Shown in pieces: positions 16,941 to 24,545 of a stretch of 33,401 nucleotides of DNA. The position numbers and the translations under genes are program-made. The notes under the pieces are model-generated. The model saw only the letters and a list, made by a program, of their open reading frames with translations, had not been told where the DNA came from and ran no database searches. How positions within the stretch are numbered: the first letter of the stretch is position 1; every line of letters begins with the position of its first letter. Origin of the DNA: Muribaculaceae bacterium (GTDB lineage: Bacteria > Bacillota > Clostridia > Lachnospirales > Lachnospiraceae); assembly GCA_023663465.1 (NCBI GenBank), contig JAMPHJ010000023.1, forward strand, positions 1 to 33,401. The letters are read 5' to 3'.

Positions 16941-16969
16941 ACTTTAACATATCCGGTCGGTTATGTCAA
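16941..16969 (-). promoter_or_regulatory. Promoter of infC-rpmI-rplT
   Basis: A perfect TTGACA (16964-16969, minus strand) is followed after 17 bases by TAAAGT (16941-16946), with TG one base before the -10 box as an extended element. The predicted start near 16934 gives a leader of about 410 bases, half of it due to the inserted repeat. Confidence 0.8.
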
Positions 16970-17135
16970 TTGGTTTTTTTCGATTTTTCACAAATTTTTC
17001 ATAAAGCTGAAGGTTCACCTCCCAATTATAAAATCAATCGATGTGTTACACTTAGTATAGCATAACGGATGGAAAAGTCTATCAGCTTTCCGCCCATCCT
17101 TTATCTTGCTATTTTTTACACTTTCATACCTTACT

Positions 17136-18446
17136 CTATAAAGTTATTAACTCTTCCTCACAAATTTCCCCTGTATTCTTATCGCGTACCGTTATTTTAA
17201 ATGTAATCTGACCGTCTGACGGACATTTTATGATATTCCCATCTGAAAAATCCTGTATCATTTCCCTTTCCGTTCCCTGCTCGTCCAGTATGCTAATCCT
17301 GTATTCTACATCCGTCTCATAGTTGGCTACCGTTTCTATAAAATATCTATCTTCCATGTCTGCTGATTTCTGCAATAAAATCCCCATCGTCTGAGATGGC
17401 AGATCATCCATTTTTTCCTGAACGGAACCATAAAACAGATCCTGCCGTTCCATTTCATCATAAGAATCCATCACATCAGCAAACAGGGCGGAATATTTTA
17501 CCGCTCCCGCTCCGGATAAATGATGATAATCCATAAAATCCTCATTATCCATATCTAAAATATCCGTTCTGCATAGATTAAAATCATAATATTCTATGCC
17601 ATTAGCCTCTGCATAATTTTTCACATATTCATAAAATACATCATAATTCCCTATTGCCTGTATATAAAAATCCGTAAACGGAGTCGTAACCAGCACCAGA
17701 TGTATTCCTTCTTCTTTGCAAAGTTTTACTATTTTATCCAGATATTTTAAAGAATACCCGGAAATAACGCTTTCTATTATTTCCGGTTTATCTATTGTTG
17801 TTATCATTTTGGGATTCCCTGGCGATCCAGGTGAAACCATGGAGCCTTTATAAAAATATTTCGGAGCATTTTCATAATTGATATACGCTTCGTTTCTTTT
17901 GCTTTTTACTATTCGTTCAATTCTTTTCCGATCCAGTAAATAATTTCCATATCGGGCAGATGGCAGAAATCCCTCTATATACTGGTCACAATCAGAAGCA
18001 TTTAATAAATATTCTACTTTATTCCAATTATTTTTCATATTATCTGTTATGCAATAAGTGTACACAAGCTGCATACTGTTTCTTTCTGCCGGAATGTCCC
18101 GGTATTGCCAGAAAAACATATCTAAATAAACTTTTTTTATAGGATTCTTTTTTAGCGCCTCTTTTAACAGGTAATAGGAACCGTCAACTTTCTGTACCGG
18201 AGTAGATGCAAGATAAGTGTTTTCCCCCAGCCCCTCGTCTAAAATTTCCGGATCATATCCACAAAACACATGGGAAGAACCCAGGAATAACGTTTCTATA
18301 TTTTCCTGCTTATAAAGCTCATGCATTGCATATCTGACTTCGTCGTCTGCATCATCTACCAGAATGTAGGACAATACGCTATTGATTGCTAAAACAGCGC
18401 ATATTATTATAAAACTTCCAAATAATATCCTTATTCCTCTTTTCAT
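17136..18446 (-). CDS. SGNH-like O-acylation partner protein
   Basis: This 436-residue protein has one N-terminal membrane anchor (about 8-30), so most of it is extracytoplasmic. The block I region ETLFLGSSHVFCGYDP holds a candidate nucleophile serine at 57 or 58, and DYHHLSGAGA at 306-315 gives the Asp-His pair near the C-terminal end of the SGNH domain. The final 90 residues form a separate beta-rich region of unknown role. It begins 11 bases after the MBOAT gene, and such pairs (as in AlgI/AlgJ or DltB/DltD) transfer acyl groups to exported polymers. The target polymer is unknown. The gene is AT-richer than the front part of the operon. Confidence 0.8.
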   Translation of the reverse strand: MKRGIRILFGSFIIICAVLAINSVLSYILVDDADDEVRYAMHELYKQENIETLFLGSSHVFCGYDPEILDEGLGENTYLASTPVQKVDGSYYLLKEALKKNPIKKVYLDMFFWQYRDIPAERNSMQLVYTYCITDNMKNNWNKVEYLLNASDCDQYIEGFLPSARYGNYLLDRKRIERIVKSKRNEAYINYENAPKYFYKGSMVSPGSPGNPKMITTIDKPEIIESVISGYSLKYLDKIVKLCKEEGIHLVLVTTPFTDFYIQAIGNYDVFYEYVKNYAEANGIEYYDFNLCRTDILDMDNEDFMDYHHLSGAGAVKYSALFADVMDSYDEMERQDLFYGSVQEKMDDLPSQTMGILLQKSADMEDRYFIETVANYETDVEYRISILDEQGTEREMIQDFSDGNIIKCPSDGQITFKITVRDKNTGEICEEELITL

Positions 18447-18457
18447 TTTGCCCCCTC

Positions 18458-19909
18458 TTAAAACTGAAAATAAATAAATTGTCTCGCTTCACTTATTCCA
18501 GAATGAACTCTCAGATAGATACATGCAGCGATCACTCCAATATAAAGAACATAACGGAACCATATTTCCTGCTCTTTCAGCCACTGCCTAATGCTGATTC
18601 CCTTTTCATGGACAAAATCTACCCCAAACAGAATGAACAATCCCACAAGCAGAATATTCCGGTCTCCATCTCCTAACACTTCCAGAACAGATGTAAAATC
18701 TCCTAACTCCCTTGTCATCTGCCCTAAAATTGCAAAAGCCTCTTGTAAGGAAGACATTCTGAAAAAGAACCACGCAGCATCAACTACTGCAAAGGTCATA
18801 ATGCCATTCCTTAACTTCGTGCTAAAAGATTGCTTTTTCTTTCTATCCAAATTCGGGGGCAAAGAAGAAAAGATATTATATCCAACCAGCATAAGACCAT
18901 GCAGTAATCCCCAGATAACAAAATTCCAGCTTGCTCCATGCCATAATCCGCTTATACAGAACACAATCAGCACATTTAACTGCTTTCTAAACATTCCTTT
19001 GCGGTTGCCGCCTAAGGGTATGTATAAATAATCCCTGAACCAACTGGTTAGGGAAATATGCCATCTGCTCCAGAAGTCCTTGATATCGGTGGCAAAATAA
19101 GGTCTTTTAAAATTTTGCATTAAGGTAATTCCCAGAATCTGCGCCGCGCCGCATGCGATATTCGTGTATCCATCAAAATCGCAATATAACTGAAACGCAT
19201 ATAATACTAACGCTGTCCCCAATACCAAAAGCCCATAATCCTGATAATTTCCATATACCGTGTCTACATACAGCGCCAGGCGGTCTGCTATAACAATTTT
19301 TTGAAACAGCCCCCACAGCATTAATAGAGCGCCATTTTTAATTCTATCATAATCCCACAAATTTTTGGTTTCCAGTTCATCCAGCTGGCTTAAAATATTC
19401 CTCCCCCGCTCTATCGGGCCTGACCCTAATTGTGGAAAAAAAGAAACAAACACTGCATACTTTACAAGATTATGCTCTGTCCTCCCCCCCCTGTAAACGT
19501 CTATGACATATCCAACTGCCTGAAACGTATAATAAGATATTCCTACCGGTAATAATAAATCCAGCCGCAATCCTATCCCATTTCCTTCCATTCCCAGCAG
19601 ATTGTTAATACTATCTACAAAAAAATTGAAATATTTAAATACAAAAAGTATGGAAAAATTAGCAATGCAGCAGCCGGCAACTATCCATTTTTTATTTTTT
19701 CCCTTTTCTGCCGTCTCTAAGAGTCGTCCTGTAATATAGGTACATAATGTGCTAAATACCAGCAATAATACATACTTTGCATTCCAGCACATATAAAAAT
19801 AGTAATTGCAGACTAACAGCCATCCCAGCCTTGCTTTTTTATATACACAAAAAAGAACACAGATTACCATTATAAAAAATATGAAAAAACGAACAGAATC
19901 GAAACTCAT
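18458..19909 (-). CDS. MBOAT family membrane O-acyltransferase
   Basis: This 483-residue polytopic enzyme moves acyl groups, usually acetyl, across the membrane to a surface polymer. Motifs of the AlgI/DltB group are clear: YYTFQAVGYVIDVYRG near 126-141, YCDFDGYTNIACG near 242-254, DFWSRWHISLTSWFRDYLYI near 278-297 and the catalytic His324 in GLWHGASWNF. Length is normal. GGAG lies a little far (about 13 bases) before the ATG. It is the sixth gene of the signalling operon and is followed directly by its SGNH-like partner. Like that gene it is AT-richer than the upstream genes, suggesting a separately acquired cassette. Confidence 0.93.
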   Translation of the reverse strand: MSFDSVRFFIFFIMVICVLFCVYKKARLGWLLVCNYYFYMCWNAKYVLLLVFSTLCTYITGRLLETAEKGKNKKWIVAGCCIANFSILFVFKYFNFFVDSINNLLGMEGNGIGLRLDLLLPVGISYYTFQAVGYVIDVYRGGRTEHNLVKYAVFVSFFPQLGSGPIERGRNILSQLDELETKNLWDYDRIKNGALLMLWGLFQKIVIADRLALYVDTVYGNYQDYGLLVLGTALVLYAFQLYCDFDGYTNIACGAAQILGITLMQNFKRPYFATDIKDFWSRWHISLTSWFRDYLYIPLGGNRKGMFRKQLNVLIVFCISGLWHGASWNFVIWGLLHGLMLVGYNIFSSLPPNLDRKKKQSFSTKLRNGIMTFAVVDAAWFFFRMSSLQEAFAILGQMTRELGDFTSVLEVLGDGDRNILLVGLFILFGVDFVHEKGISIRQWLKEQEIWFRYVLYIGVIAACIYLRVHSGISEARQFIYFQF

Positions 19910-19937
19910 ATAGGTTATTTTTCTCCTTTGTTTTCTC

Positions 19938-21230
19938 CTACTTCCACTCTACCGTCACATTCTTCGTGATTTCCTGGGTAAAGTCGAAATCCCATGCGCC
20001 GCTTGCTGCCGGCTGCAACGTAGGCTGGGTGGCTTTCTGACCCTTCTCTACTTCCTGCGTTCCGAAAACCTGTCCCTGATACTGGAAAGTTACTGTATAA
20101 GTACTGCTTTCTTCCTTCTTATCCTCTTCTTCCTTATCATCATCTGAGCCGGAATCTCCGCCATTGCCAGAATCGCCGCCATTATTGGTATCGTCTCCAT
20201 TGCCAGAATCACCGCCATTACCGGTATCGTCACTGCTTCCATTTCCGCCGTCTTTCTTATCCTCGGAATCGTCAGAGTCCTTGGAATCGTCTTCCTCATC
20301 GGCATCTTTTTTATCTTCTGTATCTTTTCCGTCTTTTGCCCCCTCTTCATCTTCCATATCCGTCTCGTCTTCTGACTCTTCTTCGCTCTCTTCTGCTTCT
20401 TCCTCATCTTCTTCCAGCTCGGAAGCATCCTTTTCTTTCATCTCTTCCTCTTCTTTTCCTTCCGCATCTTCCTGCTGTTTCCTTACAATCAGCTCCTCTA
20501 ACATTTCCTTGTCGGTTCCTGTAACAGTCGTACCCTCTTCTACCAGACCCAGCAGGACATTCAGCGGCTGTAACGGCAAATCTTCATAGACAATCGCTTC
20601 CGCTTCCCTCAGATATTCCGTCAGTACCTCGTTACTATAGATGATAACCTCATTGCCCTCTTCTACCGGAAGTTCCTCATCCATGGTTCCGTCGGGGAAT
20701 ATCAGCCTGGACGCCACTTTTCCCTCAAAGGTGGACAATTTGGTGTAGATTTCGCCTTTTTCATCATAATAAACCCTGACCCTGAAAATCGTGCCCCGGA
20801 CTGCCATCACCGAATTGGGCGTCGTCACCTCATAAGAGGATTTCTGGCTTAGCGGATTCTGGATTTCATTCGTAATCGCCCCGCGCTCTAACCGGATCGT
20901 CGTCTCAGAATCTTTTTTCGTCCCGGAAGCCTCTATCGAGAGGACGGAATTTTCCTCTACCATGATATATTTATCATCATCCAGTTTCAGGCGCATAAAA
21001 CTATCTTCCGCGACATGAATCCTGTCGCCGGATTCCAGATATAGCTTCTCTACGGCATCTACCATCCCTGCATTGCCTCTTTCGATAAACGCTTCTCCCG
21101 ATACTTCATAAATTAAGATAGAGCGGTAAGAGTCATCTCCCTGATAGTTGATAAGCGCCACAATGCCTATCACCATTGCCACCGCTCCCCCAACTGCCAC
21201 CGCTATTTTCGTCAATAATGCCTTTTCCAT
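19938..21230 (-). CDS. Membrane-anchored FecR-domain protein with InlB-type repeat
   Basis: This 430-residue predicted exported protein has a membrane helix at about 8-27 and a FecR-like domain at about 40-190 (SGEAFIERG, LESGDRIHVAEDS, TPNSVMAVRGTIFRVRV). A long acidic Glu/Asp/Lys linker (about 245-330) and a Gly/Asn/Asp-Ser linker with 12-residue repeats come next, then a single InlB B-repeat-like domain (about 378-430, YTVTFQYQGQVFGTQEVEKG) at the C-terminus. The linker probably spans the cell wall, holding the last domain outside. ATG at 21230 follows GGGGGA; a TTG four codons upstream is less likely. FecR-like domains often occur with CHASE2 cyclases, one of which heads this operon. The ligand is unknown. 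Confidence 0.85.
   Translation of the reverse strand: MEKALLTKIAVAVGGAVAMVIGIVALINYQGDDSYRSILIYEVSGEAFIERGNAGMVDAVEKLYLESGDRIHVAEDSFMRLKLDDDKYIMVEENSVLSIEASGTKKDSETTIRLERGAITNEIQNPLSQKSSYEVTTPNSVMAVRGTIFRVRVYYDEKGEIYTKLSTFEGKVASRLIFPDGTMDEELPVEEGNEVIIYSNEVLTEYLREAEAIVYEDLPLQPLNVLLGLVEEGTTVTGTDKEMLEELIVRKQQEDAEGKEEEEMKEKDASELEEDEEEAEESEEESEDETDMEDEEGAKDGKDTEDKKDADEEDDSKDSDDSEDKKDGGNGSSDDTGNGGDSGNGDDTNNGGDSGNGGDSGSDDDKEEEDKKEESSTYTVTFQYQGQVFGTQEVEKGQKATQPTLQPAASGAWDFDFTQEITKNVTVEWK
20161..20232. repeat. Two tandem 36-base repeats in the FecR-protein linker
   Basis: Units 20161-20196 and 20197-20232 differ at only a few positions and encode the 12-residue pattern DDTGNGGDSGNG twice, with a partial unit alongside. 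The unit length keeps the reading frame, so slippage would change linker length without breaking the protein. Confidence 0.85.
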
Positions 21231-21286
21231 TGTATCCCCCAAACCCTCATATAATTCTTGTTGTCATCCCTCTTAGAAAATTCATC

Positions 21287-22237
21287 TTATTGCTGTGTCA
21301 GCGTATACATATCATCCTGGGACACATAAAAAGTCCGTCCGCCTTCATAAACGGTACTATCCCCCGTCACCTTCCATTTCCCGCTTCCAAACGTATATGC
21401 TGTGCCCGGAAGTAAGTGAAATTCCCCCGAACTGTCAATCTGATTGTTCCCAGAATCCGCCGTGCCGATGATAATGCCGTCGGTGTTGGCATAGACGGTA
21501 TTGCCCGCCACATCTTTTGCCCTTGCATACAACACATATTGCCCTTCCTGCGAAAGCTGGATGCCCGCCCCCGCATTTCCGGTATATTGTGTCCAATTCA
21601 GAATCGCGCCTTCGATTTCCTTATCCGTAGGCTGCCCTGCCGGGAAAAGGTCTTCGTTTGCCAGATAATAGTCTATTTCAACGCTTCCGTATCCTCCCGA
21701 CGTCGATATGGTCAGCGTAAGCGGCGGGGAAAAGGTTTTATCAAAAGTAACCCCGCCTAAGAAGGAATCCCAGCTATCGCCTGTCGTTGCGGAAATCGTA
21801 ACTTTAAGCCCTGAGTTTGACGCCAGAATCGGCACGATTAACACATTTCCATCGTCCGCTCCTTTGATTGTCTGAAACTCACTTTCTGAAATCGTACCGT
21901 TTGCCGCAAGTTCCAGTCCCTTCTCATAAATAATGCCACCGCCGCCGCTTACTATAAATTTCCATATTTCCCAGCCTTTCAGTCCATATCCCTGCGGAAT
22001 GGTAAAACATTGCATGACGGCTTCCTGTTCATTCAGCGGCTGGTCATACGTTACCGAAACAAATTTCGTATTTCTTGTCTCAACCTGACCATATTCCTGC
22101 ATAACCCCGGCGCCATTTTCCGTATAAACATACATACTTTGCGTCGTTTCCGCCGCCCATACCTGCGCCGGCAAAAAAGACAACACCATCGCGGCCGCCA
22201 GCCATAAGACGATTAACCCCTGTAACCTCTTCTTCAT
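21287..22237 (-). CDS. Secreted protein of unknown function
   Basis: This 316-residue protein has a clear signal peptide (MKKRLQGLIVLWLAAAMVLS, cleavage likely after AQVWA at about 28) and no other membrane segment or sorting signal. The mature part is rich in Gly, Thr and Ser with beta-strand patterns; residues about 220-260 (GQYVLYARAKDVAGNTVYA) resemble bacterial Ig-like modules, and the last 45 residues (GTAYTFGSGKWKVTGDSTVY) look like a small separate beta module. I do not recognise a family. It lies between the HD-GYP and FecR genes with gaps of about 20 and 56 bases, so it is probably part of the same envelope function. Confidence 0.75.
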   Translation of the reverse strand: MKKRLQGLIVLWLAAAMVLSFLPAQVWAAETTQSMYVYTENGAGVMQEYGQVETRNTKFVSVTYDQPLNEQEAVMQCFTIPQGYGLKGWEIWKFIVSGGGGIIYEKGLELAANGTISESEFQTIKGADDGNVLIVPILASNSGLKVTISATTGDSWDSFLGGVTFDKTFSPPLTLTISTSGGYGSVEIDYYLANEDLFPAGQPTDKEIEGAILNWTQYTGNAGAGIQLSQEGQYVLYARAKDVAGNTVYANTDGIIIGTADSGNNQIDSSGEFHLLPGTAYTFGSGKWKVTGDSTVYEGGRTFYVSQDDMYTLTQQ

Positions 22238-22256
22238 AAAATACCTTCCCTTCCCC

Positions 22257-23729
22257 TCAATCTTTTGCTTCCTTTGTCATTGCCTCTATAAACCATTCCA
22301 CCAGCTTTGCATCTATTTTTCCTTCCTTTGCCATATCCCGCAGGATTTCCAAAGCCTGCTCCTGGGGCACCGGTTTTTTATAGGGGCGGTCCGTCGCCGT
22401 CAGGGCATCGTAAATATCCGCAATCGTCAGAATCCTCGTTTCCAGCTCCAAATCCTCTGCCGTCAAATGATTGGGATAACCGCTGCCGTCTAAAAACTCA
22501 TGATGGGACGCCGCCCATTTGGGCACGATGGCAAAATTTTTATGAAAACGTACTTTGCTGAGAATCTTCTGTGTCATAACCACATGGTTTTCCATTTCCC
22601 TGCGGTCCGCCTCGGTCAGCGTACCTTTCCGTATGGTCAGGTATTCCGTTTCCTTTTCCGTAATATATTGCGTAATGGCGCCGTCTTCCCTCACATGTTG
22701 TTTCTTTGCCAGACGGCATACCCGCTCGTAGCTTTCATCATCCAGATAGCCCATAGTGTCAATCCGGTGGATAAAGGCAAGTTCGTCTTCTAAATCCGCC
22801 AGCCGTTCTTCGTATTCTTCTTTGGTAATTCTTCCTTTTAACATATCGATTTCATAATAAGAGCGAAGCAGTTCAAACCGATTATCCACATTTTCCAGGT
22901 CTCCGGCAAGTCTCGTGGCACGGTTCATGATACTTAGAGGAACGACCATTTTCCCGATATCATGCAGAAGCGCCGCCAATTGTAACTGTTCCTTGCGCTT
23001 ATCGTCAAAGTCCTCGTCGCATTTTCCTTCCTCGTACAGCCCGGCGATATAATCCGCCAGTATCCCCGCATATTTTTCCACATTCCTCGTATGTGCCGCA
23101 TTATAGGGCGTTCTTTCGTCCAATACCGTCGTCAGCGCTTCCACGAAAGAATACATCTGCGCTTTCAACTCTTCCATATACGCCAGATTGCTCAGCTCGA
23201 TTGCCGCCATGGAACCCAGAGAACGGATAATGATATGGTACTGCTTCGTAAAAGGAATCACATTTCCTTCCGCGTCTAAGGCATTGATAAGCTGCAGCAC
23301 GCCAATCAGCTCGTTTTCGTTGTTTTCTAACGGAATGACAAGCTGGGATATCGTATGGTAGCCGGTCAGTTTATCATATTGCATCGGTCCTGAGAAATCG
23401 AAACGGCTGCTGTCCCGGACGTCCGGTATATTGACAATTTCTCTATGGATTGCCGTATATGCGCAGACATGCTCCTCACTCATGGGCACCGGCGGGATAT
23501 CGGTAATCGGCTGCCCGCTTACGCCGCGGCTGATACCCATAGACAATGTTCTCATCATTTTAAAAACAAGCTGGTTATTTTCATATAAATACAGCGTACT
23601 CGCATCGCAATTGGTAATATCCATAGCGCTCTGTAAAATGCCCGCCAGAATGCGGTTTCTGTTCTTTTCCGTCGTCAGTCTGATACCGATATTCAGTATT
23701 TTGATAAAATCATCATATTGTAAAGACAC
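22257..23729 (-). CDS. GAF/HD-GYP c-di-GMP phosphodiesterase
   Basis: This 490-residue cytoplasmic protein has a GAF sensor domain at about 10-180 (CDASTLYLYENNQLVFK, LIGVLQLINA) and an HD-GYP domain at about 190-485. The catalytic motifs are intact: H213, LLHDIGK with H256-D257, and HHEFLDGSGYP at 409-419, so it should hydrolyse c-di-GMP. The stretch between HDIGK and HHE is about 150 residues, roughly 90 more than usual, and the extra part (about 265-370) is charged and helical. The GAF domain has no recognisable ligand signature. It lies 24 bases downstream of the isomerase-like gene in an operon headed by an adenylate cyclase, linking c-di-GMP and cAMP control. Confidence 0.94.
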   Translation of the reverse strand: MSLQYDDFIKILNIGIRLTTEKNRNRILAGILQSAMDITNCDASTLYLYENNQLVFKMMRTLSMGISRGVSGQPITDIPPVPMSEEHVCAYTAIHREIVNIPDVRDSSRFDFSGPMQYDKLTGYHTISQLVIPLENNENELIGVLQLINALDAEGNVIPFTKQYHIIIRSLGSMAAIELSNLAYMEELKAQMYSFVEALTTVLDERTPYNAAHTRNVEKYAGILADYIAGLYEEGKCDEDFDDKRKEQLQLAALLHDIGKMVVPLSIMNRATRLAGDLENVDNRFELLRSYYEIDMLKGRITKEEYEERLADLEDELAFIHRIDTMGYLDDESYERVCRLAKKQHVREDGAITQYITEKETEYLTIRKGTLTEADRREMENHVVMTQKILSKVRFHKNFAIVPKWAASHHEFLDGSGYPNHLTAEDLELETRILTIADIYDALTATDRPYKKPVPQEQALEILRDMAKEGKIDAKLVEWFIEAMTKEAKD

Positions 23730-23753
23730 TGTTCTTCTCCTTTTTGTCCATCC

Positions 23754-24545
23754 TCAAATCTTATCCACTGGATAAGTTTCATGCTGTCTCATATAGGTTA
23801 ACGATTCTTTCTGCGCTTCATAACCTTTTACTTCTATCAGCATAGAAGCGTCAACCTGATAATTTTCCATCAGTTTGCCAAAAAGCTGCCAGTCGATTCT
23901 GCCAGTCCCCATGGGTTTGTGCAAATCATTTTTCAAGTCATTGTCATTGACATGCAGGTGCCGTATATAGGGCGCTAACGTCTTCACCCACATTTCCAGC
24001 GGCTCGCGCTGCAGCGACGCATGCGCATAATCTAAACAGACGCCGAAATTGTCCACTTCTTTTAGCTGCCCTGCCAGCGCGGCAAGTACATCCGGCGCTT
24101 CGTCAAACATATTTTCCATATAAATCTGCTGCCCCGGATACTCTTCTGCAAGCCTGGTAAAAAAGCGGGCGTTCATTTCCTGCCACTGCCGTAAATAGGA
24201 CTCCGCGCGGAATCCCCCCAGCCGTCCCGTATGGAAAATGACTCCCCGCAGTCCCATGCGTTTCGCGATTTCCATCGACTGGCGCACACGCAGCATGGAA
24301 GCCTCACGGATAAGCGTATCGCTGCTATGCACCGTGATATCGAGAAACGCGCCGTGCATCATATCCTGTGAAAAGTCGCTGCGGTATCTCGCATAATGAT
24401 CGATAATTTCTTCCTGTCTGCGGACATCGTCTAAAACAGCGGGCGCGTAAAAATCGTTAAACTCATAAAAACACCCATACTCTTTCGCAAGCAGGTTTTC
24501 ACGCTCCATATCCTCTCTGTCTGGAACCAAATACCATTTTCTCAT
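23754..24545 (-). CDS. Sugar phosphate isomerase/epimerase-like TIM barrel
   Basis: This 263-residue soluble protein belongs to the AP-endonuclease-2/xylose isomerase-like family. Likely metal ligands are visible: His in VIFHTGRLGG, Glu in YMENMFDE, Asp and His in CLDYAHAS, His in HLHVNDND and Glu in LIEVKGYE. These proteins isomerise or epimerise sugars, or act on related small molecules or abasic DNA; the substrate cannot be predicted here. Its ATG overlaps the stop of the cyclase gene by four bases (ATGA), showing translational coupling. Its place between two second-messenger enzymes is unusual for a metabolic enzyme. Confidence 0.88.
   Translation of the reverse strand: MRKWYLVPDREDMERENLLAKEYGCFYEFNDFYAPAVLDDVRRQEEIIDHYARYRSDFSQDMMHGAFLDITVHSSDTLIREASMLRVRQSMEIAKRMGLRGVIFHTGRLGGFRAESYLRQWQEMNARFFTRLAEEYPGQQIYMENMFDEAPDVLAALAGQLKEVDNFGVCLDYAHASLQREPLEMWVKTLAPYIRHLHVNDNDLKNDLHKPMGTGRIDWQLFGKLMENYQVDASMLIEVKGYEAQKESLTYMRQHETYPVDKI

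Noticed and set aside
20161..20232. Tandem repeats as a CRISPR-like array
   Set aside because: The units are directly adjacent with no spacers and encode an in-frame Gly/Asn/Asp peptide repeat. No CRISPR array was seen anywhere in the window.
20164..20589. Serine-rich 141-codon plus-strand frame
   Set aside because: It is the mirror of the Glu/Asp-rich linker of the FecR protein; the Ser runs arise from reverse-complemented acidic codons.
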